From assembly GCF_000013345.1 (NCBI RefSeq), contig NC_007777.1:1302001-1366000 (forward strand): a stretch of DNA of 64,000 nucleotides, in the 5' to 3' direction. This DNA is from Frankia casuarinae. GTDB lineage: Bacteria > Actinomycetota > Actinomycetes > Frankiales > Frankiaceae. A model generated the notes under the pieces. That model was given only the letters and a program-made list of their open reading frames with translations, ran no database searches and had not been told where the DNA came from. This document shows positions 1 to 7,959 of the stretch, one piece after another; positions within the stretch are counted from its first letter, which is position 1; each line of letters begins with the position of its first letter. Made by a program: the position numbers and the translations under genes.

Positions 1-933
1 CTGCTGGGACGACACCACCCTGACCGACCCGACCGAGGTCGCCGCCGCCCGGGCCCGGCGGGAACGGGCCGCGATCCCCGACAAGGCGCGGCACCGGGAG
101 AAATGGCGGCTCGCCCTGGACATGATCGACGAACTGGCCGGCTGGGGCATGCCTGTGCGGCCGGTCGTGGCGGACGCCGGCTACGGCGACGCCGCTGCCT
201 TCCGCCAGGGGCTGACCGACCGGAACATCCCCTACGTGCTGGCGGTGAAGCCGACCGCGACCGCCTACCCGGCCGACGCGGTGCCGGTCACCGCCCCCTA
301 CCCGGGAAACAGCCGGCGGCCCACACCCGCCTACCCCGACCCGCCCCGCGATCTGAAATCCCTGGTCATGGCCGCCGGCCGCCGCGCCGGCCGGTCTGTG
401 ACCTGGCGTCACGGCACCCACCGGACCCCGGCCAACCCGACCGCGGGGATGCGGTCCCGCTTCCTCGCGCTCCGGGTCCGCCCCGCGGGCCGGAACATCA
501 CCCGTAACCCCGACCGGAGCCTGCCCGTCTGCTGGCTGCTCGCCGAATGGCCAGTCGGCCAGCCCGAACCCACCGATTACTGGCTGTCCACCCTGCCCAC
601 CGGCATCCCCCTGCGCGATCTTGTCCGTCTCGCGAAGATCCGCTGGCGGATCGAACACGACTACCGCGAGTTGAAAGACGGCCTCGGCCTCGACCACTTC
701 GAGGGCCGAACCTTCGCCGGCTGGCACCGTCACGTCACCCTCGTCAGGGTCGCCCAAGCCCTCTGCACCCAGCTGAGACGAACCCCAAAAGTCCCTGCGC
801 CGGCCTGACCCTCTACGGAGTCCTCCGCACCCTCCAGGCCCTGCTCGCCGTCTGGACCGGCGCCTGCCCCACCTGCCAACGACCCTTCAACCCCACACCC
901 AACGTCACACAACACCTATCCGGAGTCACCTAG
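1..933 (+). pseudogene. IS701-family transposase, C-terminal part, frameshifted
   Basis: The window opens inside this gene. The reading frame beginning at base 2 encodes the end of a DDE transposase of the IS701 family: an aspartate in ADAGYGD (about base 170-190) and the family's late motif WRIEHDYRELKDGLGLDH (about 640-700) carrying the catalytic glutamate. That frame stops at 806-808, but the usual C-terminal tail (LTLYGVLRTLQALLA then a CxxC motif) continues in frame 1 and stops at 931-933. The two frames must be joined by a single-base indel between about 770 and 806, so the protein is disrupted. The 5' part lies outside the window. IS701 assignment is from remembered family motifs; the frameshift is seen directly. 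Confidence 0.8.
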
Positions 934-940
934 CGAAGTC

Positions 941-1390
941 CTACTAGTATCGGCTAACGGACAGCGCGCCTCGCCCCGGGCTGATCCTCCTGGATCTCCG
1001 AGTCTGCCGTGAGGGGAAGGGTGCGCCCGGCGCGACGACGCCGGTGATGCGGCGGCCGAGCGGTGCAACTCGCGCAACACTCGCTGGTGGGCGAGGCATG
1101 GACCTTATGATCAAGCGCGGCTGGGGTCGACCCAACAAGACTCGAACCCACAGTCGCAGGTCGATGTACTGCAGCCATCGGCCTCGCTGGTTGCAGACCG
1201 CCCCATTGGGTAGTCAAGCCGCAGGTTATGGCATATGTCGATCTTCGTTGGCGTCGGTGAGTGCACCCAACCAGCACTAATGCGAACCTAAACCTGCAGG
1301 TCAACGGCCCGACCGTTTCCGTCGAGCCCGTCCACGCGAAGATCCGGCGGTCCGGCTACACGGCGATGCGAACGCCAAGAAGATCGGATA
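941..1390 (+). repeat. Dispersed repeat, copy A (about 450 bp)
   Basis: This stretch aligns along its whole length with 9916-10362 (copy C), by eye with scattered substitutions and small indels; its last 130 bases also match 5070-5200 (copy B). The shared core reads GTGCACCCAACC..., CTGCAGGTCAACGGCCCGACC and GCGAAGATCCG. In copies B and C the distal part is a small open frame from GTG; here a one-base loss near 1363 shifts the frame. It starts just after the IS701 remnant. I do not recognise it as a known IS, tRNA or rRNA. Confidence 0.75.
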
Positions 1391-1461
1391 GGAACCGGGC
1401 GTCGCGACCATGGCGCGAGTCCCGGCGGCGGTATCAGCGGTGATACCGTCGGGTGGTGGCG

Positions 1462-1659
1462 ATGACACTGCGCTTGACGGATGACGAGGCAGAGGCTTTG
1501 CGTCTGCGTTCGGAGTTGGAACAGCGGTCGATGCAGGAGATCGCCCGGGAGGCGATCCGGGAGTACATCGAGGCACACAGCCGGGCGGAACTGCTGGATC
1601 AGGTGCTGGACGAGGAGCTGCCGCGGTACGCCGAGGCGCTCCGCTGGCTCGGCGAATGA
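1462..1659 (+). CDS. Ribbon-helix-helix-like antitoxin of a Fic/Doc pair
   Basis: A 65-residue protein beginning MTLRLTDDEAEALR followed by a glutamate-rich helix with QEIAREAIREYIEAH, the pattern of ribbon-helix-helix (CopG/Arc-like) antitoxins: a short basic strand, then two amphipathic helices. The acidic C-terminal tail (about residues 45-65) would wrap the toxin. A GTG at 1453 in frame would add three residues; neither start has a clear Shine-Dalgarno site, and I prefer the ATG because the family usually starts at this strand. Its stop overlaps the start of the Doc gene by 4 nt, the usual translational coupling of type II toxin-antitoxin operons. By analogy it binds the toxin and represses its own promoter. 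Confidence 0.75.
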   Translation: MTLRLTDDEAEALRLRSELEQRSMQEIAREAIREYIEAHSRAELLDQVLDEELPRYAEALRWLGE

Positions 1660-2036
1660 TCTACCTGACGCTTCGCGAACTGCTGTACATCGCCGAGCGG
1701 GCCATCGGTTCCGATCCGGTGGTCAGGGACCACGGCCTGCTCGAATCCGCTCTCGCGCGCCCGCGGGCGACGGTGTTCGGCCGGGACGCCTATCCCTCTC
1801 TTGACGGCAAGGCCGCCGCGCTCCTGCATTCACTGGCTCGCAACCATGCCCTCGTCGACGGGAACAAGCGGCTCGCCCTTGCCGGTCTGATCGCCTTCTA
1901 CGGTGTCAACGGCCGTCGCCTGACGCTGACCAACGACGAGGCCTACGACCTCGTGATGAGCATCGCGTCCGGTGTCCACGATTCCGTCGAGGACATCACC
2001 AAGATCCTTGAAGGGGCGACCCGGAGCCGTCGGTGA
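1656..2036 (+). CDS. doc: Fic/Doc family toxin
   Basis: A 126-residue Fic/Doc protein, the usual Doc length. The active-site motif HALVDGNKRLA lies at residues 64-74 and keeps the histidine, acidic residue, asparagine, lysine and arginine of the Doc version (HxFxDANKR), although the usual phenylalanine after the histidine is leucine. Doc toxins phosphorylate elongation factor EF-Tu and stop translation; other Fic proteins add AMP. The gene starts at an ATGA overlap with the upstream antitoxin gene, so the two form a type II toxin-antitoxin module. It directly follows dispersed-repeat copy A, consistent with a mobile or defence-associated cassette. Family call is firm; the exact target is inferred. 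Confidence 0.88.
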   Translation: MIYLTLRELLYIAERAIGSDPVVRDHGLLESALARPRATVFGRDAYPSLDGKAAALLHSLARNHALVDGNKRLALAGLIAFYGVNGRRLTLTNDEAYDLVMSIASGVHDSVEDITKILEGATRSRR

Positions 2037-2056
2037 GGACCCATGGCCGTCCGGAA

Positions 2057-2079
2057 CTTGTCAAGATTTTTAGGACAAG
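2057..2079. repeat. Short inverted repeat after doc
   Basis: CTTGTC at 2057-2062 and GACAAG at 2074-2079 form a 6-bp perfect dyad around an AT-rich spacer with five T's, 20 bp after the doc stop. It could be a weak terminator, a protein-binding site or the scar of an insertion. The AT-rich patch stands out from the flanking GC-rich DNA. Confidence 0.3.
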
Positions 2080-2252
2080 ATTCTTTGTGAACTAGCCTGT
2101 GTTCCGTCCCTGTCGTGATCTCGGTCGAGGGATGACTTCTGATCGTTCGGGCACGCCGTCGGCTGGTTCGGCCTGGTCATCCGGCGTGTCATCCGGCCCG
2201 CCGGCCAGCACGCCGACGGGCTGTGATGATCAGCGGGGCACCGTAGTGCGCC

Positions 2253-2579
2253 ATGGCCTCCTACAGGGCAGGTGGACAGTCCATCCCGCGCATGCAGGAG
2301 CCCGCGCCTAGCGTCCGCGGGGTGTCCCGCCGACCACGTGACGAGATCGTCACTATCGGGGACCTGGAAGACGCCGTAGACATCGATCAGCTCCGCGATC
2401 TCCTCGGACGCGGTTCCCGAAGTGGCGAGCGAGTCTCGCGCGAGTACGCCAGCCGCATCGCGAACGCGAAGGGCTTCCCCGACCCGATCTTGGATCATCC
2501 CCGGCTACGACTCTGGCATCGGGCCGACGTGGAGGCGTGGCTGGATCGGAACCGCCCCGGGTGGAGGGGTGAGAAATGA
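2253..2579 (+). CDS. Small AlpA/excisionase-like winged HTH protein
   Basis: A 108-residue protein. After a poorly conserved N-terminus (about 1-30) it has IGDLEDAVDIDQLRDLL and then the winged-HTH pattern of AlpA/Xis-type DNA binders: an arginine/serine helix (SREYASRIANAKGFP), a short beta wing (PRLRLWHRADVEAWL) and a final DRNRPGW. Such proteins act as excisionases or regulators in mobile elements. Start taken at ATG 2253; an internal ATG at 2292 would remove 13 residues and is equally possible. It ends about 100 bp before the DUF433/PIN-like pair on the same strand, so it may regulate that pair or be a leftover of the element whose integrase is broken at 3.9-5 kb. Confidence 0.55.
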   Translation: MASYRAGGQSIPRMQEPAPSVRGVSRRPRDEIVTIGDLEDAVDIDQLRDLLGRGSRSGERVSREYASRIANAKGFPDPILDHPRLRLWHRADVEAWLDRNRPGWRGEK

Positions 2580-2676
2580 CGCTCGGACGCGCTGCGTGAG
2601 CAAATGTCCGATATGAGCTACCCCGTTGGCGCGTCGAAGCGGGGTACATGCGACCGGAGGAAGCCATGATGTCGAT

Positions 2677-3375
2677 GTGACTGTCACGGTGTTGGAACGT
2701 GAGATCTACTCGATGAGCGAGGCCGCTCACCTGCTCGCGGTGAAGCCTGCCCGGCTCCGGTCGTGGATCGACGGCTACACCCGTGGACAGACCCACTACG
2801 AGCCGGTGATCCGTCCCGAGCACACCGGCCGCGATCTGGTCACGTGGGGCGAGTTTGTCGAGGCCGGCTACCTGCATGAGTACCGCGTTCGCGGTGTTTC
2901 GCTACAGAGGATGCGGCTCGTCGTCCAGCGGCTACGGGAACGCTTCGGCGTGCCGTACCCGCTTGCGCACATGCACCCGTACGTCTTCGGCCGCGACGTG
3001 GTCATGGCGGTTCAGGAGGAAGTCGGCCTGGCGACCTCGCTGGAGATGGTCCGCGTCCACGACGGCCAGCTCGTGCTCGCGCCGAAGGCGCAGGACTTCT
3101 TTGCCAAGGTCGAGTTCGCTCCCGGCGACGGCAAGGGAGGTGAGGCTCTGCGGCTATACCCGGACCCCACCGGCCGGCAGGTGGTACTCGACCCGCTGCT
3201 CGGCTTCGGCGCGCCCGTCGTACGAAACACCCGCACCGCGAACCTGTACGAGCTGTGGGCTGCGGGCGACTCGATCGCAGGGATCGCCGAGGTCTACGAG
3301 CTCCCCGATGCTGATGTTGAGGCCGCGGTCCGCTATGAAGCGCGTCTCCGCGAGCAGGAAGAGACCGCAGCCTGA
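2677..3375 (+). CDS. DUF433-domain antitoxin-like protein
   Basis: A protein of about 230 residues with an N-terminal MerR-like HTH (EREIYSMSEAAHLLAVKPARL, then a helix to RGVSLQRMRLVVQRLRERF) and a C-terminal DUF433 region (residues about 185-225) with the typical G-P-V-V-R-N-T-R-T opening and AAGDSIAGIAEVYELP. DUF433 proteins are known as antitoxin-like partners of PIN-like ribonucleases, and such a gene follows 2 nt after this stop. The start is uncertain: GTG 2677 lies 16 nt after a GGAGG at 2656-2660, TTG 2626 is upstream, and ATG 2713 would still leave the whole HTH. The middle region (about 80-180) has no recognised domain. The pair is likely autoregulated by the HTH. Confidence 0.65.
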   Translation: MTVTVLEREIYSMSEAAHLLAVKPARLRSWIDGYTRGQTHYEPVIRPEHTGRDLVTWGEFVEAGYLHEYRVRGVSLQRMRLVVQRLRERFGVPYPLAHMHPYVFGRDVVMAVQEEVGLATSLEMVRVHDGQLVLAPKAQDFFAKVEFAPGDGKGGEALRLYPDPTGRQVVLDPLLGFGAPVVRNTRTANLYELWAAGDSIAGIAEVYELPDADVEAAVRYEARLREQEETAA

Positions 3376-3377
3376 GC

Positions 3378-3821
3378 ATGAACGCCGCCGCCGATCTCCA
3401 GGCGCGCTTCTTCGTCAACGAGAACACCCTGCCCCTGGGTAAGGCGCTCGCCGCGGTGCGAACCGACGTCATCCATCCCGGCCACAGACGTTGCCCGATC
3501 ACGCTGGGGACGAAGGACGTTCGCTGGCTGCCCTACGTCGGCGAGGAAGGCCTGCTGCTGATCACGCGCGACAACATGATCCGGTGTCGCGCCGTCGAGA
3601 AGCAGATCTTCCTGGCCAGCGAGGTGAAGGGCCTCTTCTTGACCAAGAGCGGCAGCATGTCCCGGTGGGACATGCTGCGCATGGTCGTCCAGCACTGGGG
3701 CAAGATCGAGCCGCTGGTCGAGGAGAAGGGGCCCTTCTTCTACTCGCTGACCCAGGCCGGCGTACGGAAGCTGACGCTCCCGGTCCCGCAGGACCTCAGA
3801 GGGCAGGAGGACGAGTCGTGA
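3378..3821 (+). CDS. PIN-like (VapC45-type) toxin
   Basis: A 147-residue protein matching the PIN-like fold that partners DUF433 proteins: an early acidic motif RFFVNENTLPLGKAL (about residues 10-24), a central GTKDVRWLPYVGEEGLLLITRD with two aspartates (about 45-65), and FLTKSGSMSRWDMLRMV. In these toxins the conserved acidic residues bind magnesium and cut RNA. It starts 2 nt after the DUF433 gene and ends at an acidic tail. The arrangement, antitoxin first and toxin second, supports a type II toxin-antitoxin module. Target RNA is unknown. Family membership is from pattern recognition; a profile search for PF18478 or DUF5615-like domains would settle which subfamily applies. Confidence 0.6.
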   Translation: MNAAADLQARFFVNENTLPLGKALAAVRTDVIHPGHRRCPITLGTKDVRWLPYVGEEGLLLITRDNMIRCRAVEKQIFLASEVKGLFLTKSGSMSRWDMLRMVVQHWGKIEPLVEEKGPFFYSLTQAGVRKLTLPVPQDLRGQEDES

Positions 3822-3923
3822 GGTGAGGCGTTTCCGCTGGTGTCGGCGTGAACTACCGCTCGTCGAAAGAGGACGAAGTCCTCGCATGGATCGCCGGGCA
3901 TCGGCACCCTCTGGACCCGCCGG

Positions 3924-4981
3924 CTAGCTGACGCGACGGGGGCTGATCAGCCGGCAGGCATCACCGAGGCCGAGGCGCTCGTGCTCGTTCTGAGCGCGCC
4001 GCGACCGGCCGGCGGCGCCGTAGCGGCGGACCATCTGCGTGGTGCTCCACCCCATGTGGTCGGCGAGGGTCTGCTCTCCGCCGCCGGCAAAGAGCCAGGC
4101 GTCGGCGAGCGCGTGGCGGAACAGGTGGGGGTGGACGTCGATGCCGGCCTCGCGGCCGCGGCGCCGTACCACCTGGTAGACGCCCGACGGTGTCATCGCG
4201 GTGCCTCGGCCGGCCAGCCACAGCGCGGGCAGAGTGGCATGTCGGTGGTGGCCGCGCCGCAGGTACCGGTTCAGGCTGAGCGCGGTCTGAGCGCCGATGG
4301 CGATGTGTCGCTGTCGGTCGCCCTTGCCGGTGACGAGCAGGCGCTTGCGGCCGAGGTCGACGTCGGCGACGGTCAGGCCGGCGACCTCGCTTCTACGGCC
4401 GCCCGAGTCCGCGAAGACGCGCACGAGCGCCTCGTCACGTCGACTGGTGAAATCCTTGCCCTTGCACACGGCGACGAGGGCGGACAGCTGGTCGAGTACG
4501 AGCAGCGGTTTCACCCGCTCGCCGATCTTGGGGGGCTCCATGCGCTCCATCGGCGAGGCGTCGAGCTCCTCCTCGGCGAGCAGCCACAAAAAAACTGCTG
4601 GAGCGAGCGGAACGCCTGATTCACCGTCGAGCCGGATCGTCCGTCCGGGCATCGCGGTGTCCGCTCGGTCGCGAAGGAGATCAGGAACTGTTCGACGTGC
4701 TGCCGGCTGATCTCGTCTGCCGCGCCCGGCCGGTATGTCGGCATCTGCTCGGCGCCGGCGTCCGCGGCCGCGCGCCGGGCCGCGCGCCGCTCGACGCCAG
4801 TCCGCGGCGGTGTCCAGCCGGCAGGCGCCGGCGGCAGTGCCGCGAGCCAGTTGACGAACGCCACGCCGGCCTTGCGCTACGCGGTCCGGGTCTCGACGCT
4901 GCGCCCGACGGTCTGCAGGCTCTGGTCCCATCCGTCGAGCAGGAGCCACCAGACGGGATCGACCCCAGAAATGATCTCCAC
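3924..4981 (-). pseudogene. Tyrosine site-specific integrase, broken
   Basis: The minus strand encodes a tyrosine recombinase. The catalytic half (about 3924-4590) is intact: GGRRSEVAGL with the first arginine, HPHLFRHALADAW with the HxxRH box, and MVRRYGAAG with the nucleophilic tyrosine. The N-terminal SAM-like domain lies in another frame from GTG 4981 (EIISGVDPVWWLLLDGW, then FVNWLAAL and RQHVEQFLISF). Two lesions separate them: an in-frame TAG at 4877-4879 where a tyrosine codon would be expected, and a frameshift at a run of seven A's (4588-4594, T7 on the coding strand). The gene cannot make a normal protein unless recoded twice, so the former element here is probably immobile. No tRNA is adjacent. 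Confidence 0.8.
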
Positions 4982-5069
4982 TATGACAAAACGTTACCAT
5001 CTCGGTCACCGCTGAGCTTGACGGATCAGACTGCAATTACTACGTTGCATGCCTGGTCAGTGCTGCGAT

Positions 5070-5207
5070 GTGCACCCAACCAGCACTAATGCGAACCTAA
5101 ACCTGCAGGTCAACGGCCCGACCGTGTCTGTCGAACCGGCCCACGCGAAGATCCGTCGAGCCGGCTACGCCGGCAACGCGAATGCCAAGACGACTGATAG
5201 AGGTTGA
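5070..5207 (+). repeat. Dispersed repeat, copy B (distal part only), with 45-codon micro-ORF
   Basis: Only the last 130 bp of the repeat are present. From GTG 5070 an open frame of 45 codons reads HPTSTNANLNLQVNGPTVSV and ends at TGA 5205-5207. Compared with copy C the differences fall largely at third codon positions (GTG/GTG, TCT/TCC, CCG/CCC, CGT/CGC, CGA/CGG). It lies just upstream of the broken integrase's start on the opposite strand. Confidence 0.65.
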
Positions 5208-5429
5208 TCGCTCCGGTCGCGCGGCACTCGGCGAATCCCGAACCCGACTCGGTTGCGATCACGGCTGCAAGGCGGCTCGTTGGTTGATCGAGTTCCGGTC
5301 CGTGCTTCGGATGTCTTGCTTCCCGTCGGTAATGCTACGAAACGCGCGCGAATACCCACGCACTGTCGGTACCGTACCGGCGCGACACCTAGATCCGAGG
5401 AGCGGCAGAGCCAGACGAGGAGGGCCGTC

Positions 5430-5954
5430 GTGGCGATGAAGGTCAAGGTGGGCAACTATGCCTATCTGTGGGACGGTGCTGAGCCCCTCGTGCCGGGGGA
5501 CCTTGTACTCCTGCCCGAGAACTGGCTCAGTCCCAAGATCCATGGTCCTGGACCCTTCGAAGGCACCGTGACTGCCGTCGGAAGTGACTATGACGGTCCG
5601 ATCTCGCGGATCATCGCCAAGATCGGGCACGATCCGGAGTGGAAGCCACCTGCGTCGTACATCCCACCCGCACCGCGTGTGTCCCTCATCCACGAGGGTC
5701 GGTATCGAGTGGCCCTGGCCGAGTACGAACGGCAGCGTGACGAGTGGCGCCAGCGCGCAGGCGGGTCCTCCTCTGATCCGGTGACCGTCGAGCGGGCCAG
5801 GCTCGTCGCGTGCCCAAAGTGTGGTGCTCCTGAGTCAAGCCCGTGCACAGACGCCACGAAGCCCCGAAAAGCGAACCATCAGGAGCGGGTCCGTCGCTTC
5901 CGCGAGTGGATGGAGGAGACCCATCCTCGATTTCCATGGCACGGAGCGCCGTAA
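5430..5954 (+). CDS. Unknown protein with C-terminal zinc finger
   Basis: About 174 residues. I do not recognise the N-terminal part, which has short beta-strand-like segments (KVKVGNYAYLWDGAEPLVPGD). Near the C-terminus is CPKCGAPESSPC followed by HQERVRRFREW, the CxxC...C...H pattern of a small zinc finger often found in actinobacterial phage and mobile-element proteins (C-x2-C-x-A-x2-x-PC ... HxxR). Start: GTG 5430 has GGAGG (5419-5423) at 6-nt spacing; ATG 5436 is the alternative. The gene sits just after repeat copy B and ends 7 bp before the convergent stop of the membrane-protein gene. Function unknown; nucleic-acid or protein binding through the finger is inferred. Confidence 0.6.
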   Translation: MAMKVKVGNYAYLWDGAEPLVPGDLVLLPENWLSPKIHGPGPFEGTVTAVGSDYDGPISRIIAKIGHDPEWKPPASYIPPAPRVSLIHEGRYRVALAEYERQRDEWRQRAGGSSSDPVTVERARLVACPKCGAPESSPCTDATKPRKANHQERVRRFREWMEETHPRFPWHGAP

Positions 5955-5961
5955 CTGCCAG

Positions 5962-7959
5962 TCATCGGCCTGATGAATTTTGCATGATGTGCGAATTCCG
6001 AGAATAGCAAGCGGACTCGATGCGGCGGATCCAATTTTTGCCGTCAGCGGCTACTCCTTCGAGAATATGGATCGTGTGTTGGAGGCCGCCGGCGTCCTGG
6101 GTGCGGTTGGCCACCGATGCCGCAGTTTCGTCCTCCGTTAATTCATCGGGTGCGGCTTCCGTCGTTTTCATCTGGATTTTTTGGCCGTTCATCAGGGCGA
6201 GCTGGAACTTCTGTACGTTGCCGGCGCTACGGTCGAGATGAAAGGATGCGATCGCATCGAAGCGGTAGTTCAGTCGCCCCTGGTCGGTGAAGGTGCCCGT
6301 TTCGAAGTCCAGAACCGAAAGGAAGTTCCGAACCCCGTCGGCTGTCAGGAGGAATACTGAGATCTCATATTTTTGATACCGCCATGGACCGAGGCGGATC
6401 CGGGCACGCTGGCTGGATTCCGCCTGTTTCTCGAGGAAGGCATGAGCGATGACCTCGCTCGCCGCCAGCCGATAGTGGCGTAGTGCACGGTCGAGCAGTA
6501 GTTTGCGATCGCAGTCCAGCCAGCGTGCCATTTCCTGGTCGCCCGGCTTGTCTGCGAGCTTGGCCCTCTGCCGCTCGAACCCTGCCGCCCGTGCCGCCAG
6601 TACCTGTTCGTACTGCTCGCGCTCGGCCTCATATCGCCGCGGCTCACGCTCCATGTCCAGTCGGGCGCGGACATGGACGGTGCTTCCCACAGCGACGACG
6701 AACGCGGTTTCGACGGCGAGGAGAACGTCGGCTGCGAAGGCTGCGGCAAGTATCCACAGGATTCCGCCTCCGAGTATCGCCATCCCACCCTGCCCGGAGG
6801 CGCTGAGTCCCGGCACCGCTCGCTGCTCCCGGGTGTAGGAGAGACTGGCCTGGCGCTTCCACAGTTTCCTGATCTCGCCTGCCTCGTGGCGCAGTAGCCA
6901 CTTCACCCGGCCGGCGTCGACTCTGGACTCCCGGTAGAGACCGATGATCTCTTTGCTGATGCTGTGCCGCGTCCCCTCGGTCTGCCGCATCCAGTCATCT
7001 GCGGTGACACCATTGGGGTGGTACTTGGCGACATAGAAGTCGAGATCGTGGCGGACCTCGCTCGCGAAGCCGCCGGAATGCTGTACCGCATCTGGGCTGA
7101 CCTGGAGGTATTCCAGGCGCCACCCCAAGCCACGTCGAAGTGTAACGAGGCCGACGGCAAAAACGAAGATGCATCCGAGCGGTTCCAATATCCGGCCGGC
7201 CGATGTCAGGCGCACAGCTACGTAGGCGGTCCAGGCTGCGAGGAACACCGCCGAGGCCTTGCCGCGTAACCGGGTTCCTTTGGGAAGGTCGGGCGGGTGA
7301 GGCTTCCGTGCCCGCGGTCCGATCGGCACGGGTGTGAAAAATTTCCAAACCCGTTCGCGGCGACCGTCGGCCATCTGATTATTGCGGGCCTGGGTGAGTG
7401 CACGATCCCACATCTCGTCTTCGAGGGGTCCCTCGATAAACTGTTCCAGATGACGCAGGATCATGGCTTGCTGCGGGTCAGGGAGGTTGTCGAGTTCCTT
7501 GAGTGGAACCGTGACACTGATGTTAGCTTCCCAAACCGCATCCAGTAGAAGGATCACCACGCGTAGTCCCTGCGCCCAGTGGTCAGGATCCGGCTCGGGT
7601 GACTCTGCATGCAGCTCGCGTAGCCACCTGAATTCCTCGTTCGACAGCTCGTCCCGCGATCGCCCGCTTACCAAGGCCAGCACCCAGTGAAAGAGCATCC
7701 GCTTGGATCTCCCGGGACTGACCACTGCCTCGCGCATTAGTTCTCGGGCCTGATCGGCCATCCCGCCATCCAGGTGATGAACTCCGGATTCGAACCTCTC
7801 GGCCGGCCCGGCATCGGGAGACATCGTGTAGAGGTAGACGTCGCCGTGGACCACGCCGGCCTGCATGTCGACGTGAGCGGAACCACTGGCCTCATTGGAG
7901 AACGAACCTGGCTTGGGCTGAGCGCCCGAGCCAGGCGAAGGGCGCCAGTCGTCGATCAC
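5962..7959 (-). CDS. Predicted membrane protein with N-terminal VVHGDV signalling motif
   Basis: A 665-residue protein, last gene of a three-gene operon; its ATG overlaps the nucleosidase stop by 4 nt. Residues 1-28 are low-complexity; residues 30-44 carry VDMQAGVVHGDVYLY, nearly the same motif as in the upstream nucleosidase. A helical, TPR-like region follows (about 55-215: FESGVHHLDGGMADQARELM, FHWVLALVSGRS). Four hydrophobic segments, in two hairpins at about 235-275 and 390-430, suggest membrane anchoring, with a soluble stretch between. A long charged helical segment (about 435-480) precedes a C-terminal beta-rich domain (about 530-650). I remember related uncharacterised proteins in Streptomyces with the same motif and helical region. 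No enzymatic motif is visible. A sensor or membrane-acting partner of the nucleosidase is my inference. Confidence 0.75.
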   Translation of the reverse strand: MIDDWRPSPGSGAQPKPGSFSNEASGSAHVDMQAGVVHGDVYLYTMSPDAGPAERFESGVHHLDGGMADQARELMREAVVSPGRSKRMLFHWVLALVSGRSRDELSNEEFRWLRELHAESPEPDPDHWAQGLRVVILLLDAVWEANISVTVPLKELDNLPDPQQAMILRHLEQFIEGPLEDEMWDRALTQARNNQMADGRRERVWKFFTPVPIGPRARKPHPPDLPKGTRLRGKASAVFLAAWTAYVAVRLTSAGRILEPLGCIFVFAVGLVTLRRGLGWRLEYLQVSPDAVQHSGGFASEVRHDLDFYVAKYHPNGVTADDWMRQTEGTRHSISKEIIGLYRESRVDAGRVKWLLRHEAGEIRKLWKRQASLSYTREQRAVPGLSASGQGGMAILGGGILWILAAAFAADVLLAVETAFVVAVGSTVHVRARLDMEREPRRYEAEREQYEQVLAARAAGFERQRAKLADKPGDQEMARWLDCDRKLLLDRALRHYRLAASEVIAHAFLEKQAESSQRARIRLGPWRYQKYEISVFLLTADGVRNFLSVLDFETGTFTDQGRLNYRFDAIASFHLDRSAGNVQKFQLALMNGQKIQMKTTEAAPDELTEDETAASVANRTQDAGGLQHTIHILEGVAADGKNWIRRIESACYSRNSHIMQNSSGR

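Noticed and set aside
1125-1150. tRNA-like ACTCGAACCCA in repeat copies A and C
   Set aside because: It resembles a reversed T-arm, but the flanking bases do not pair as a T-stem, and there is no acceptor or anticodon arm.
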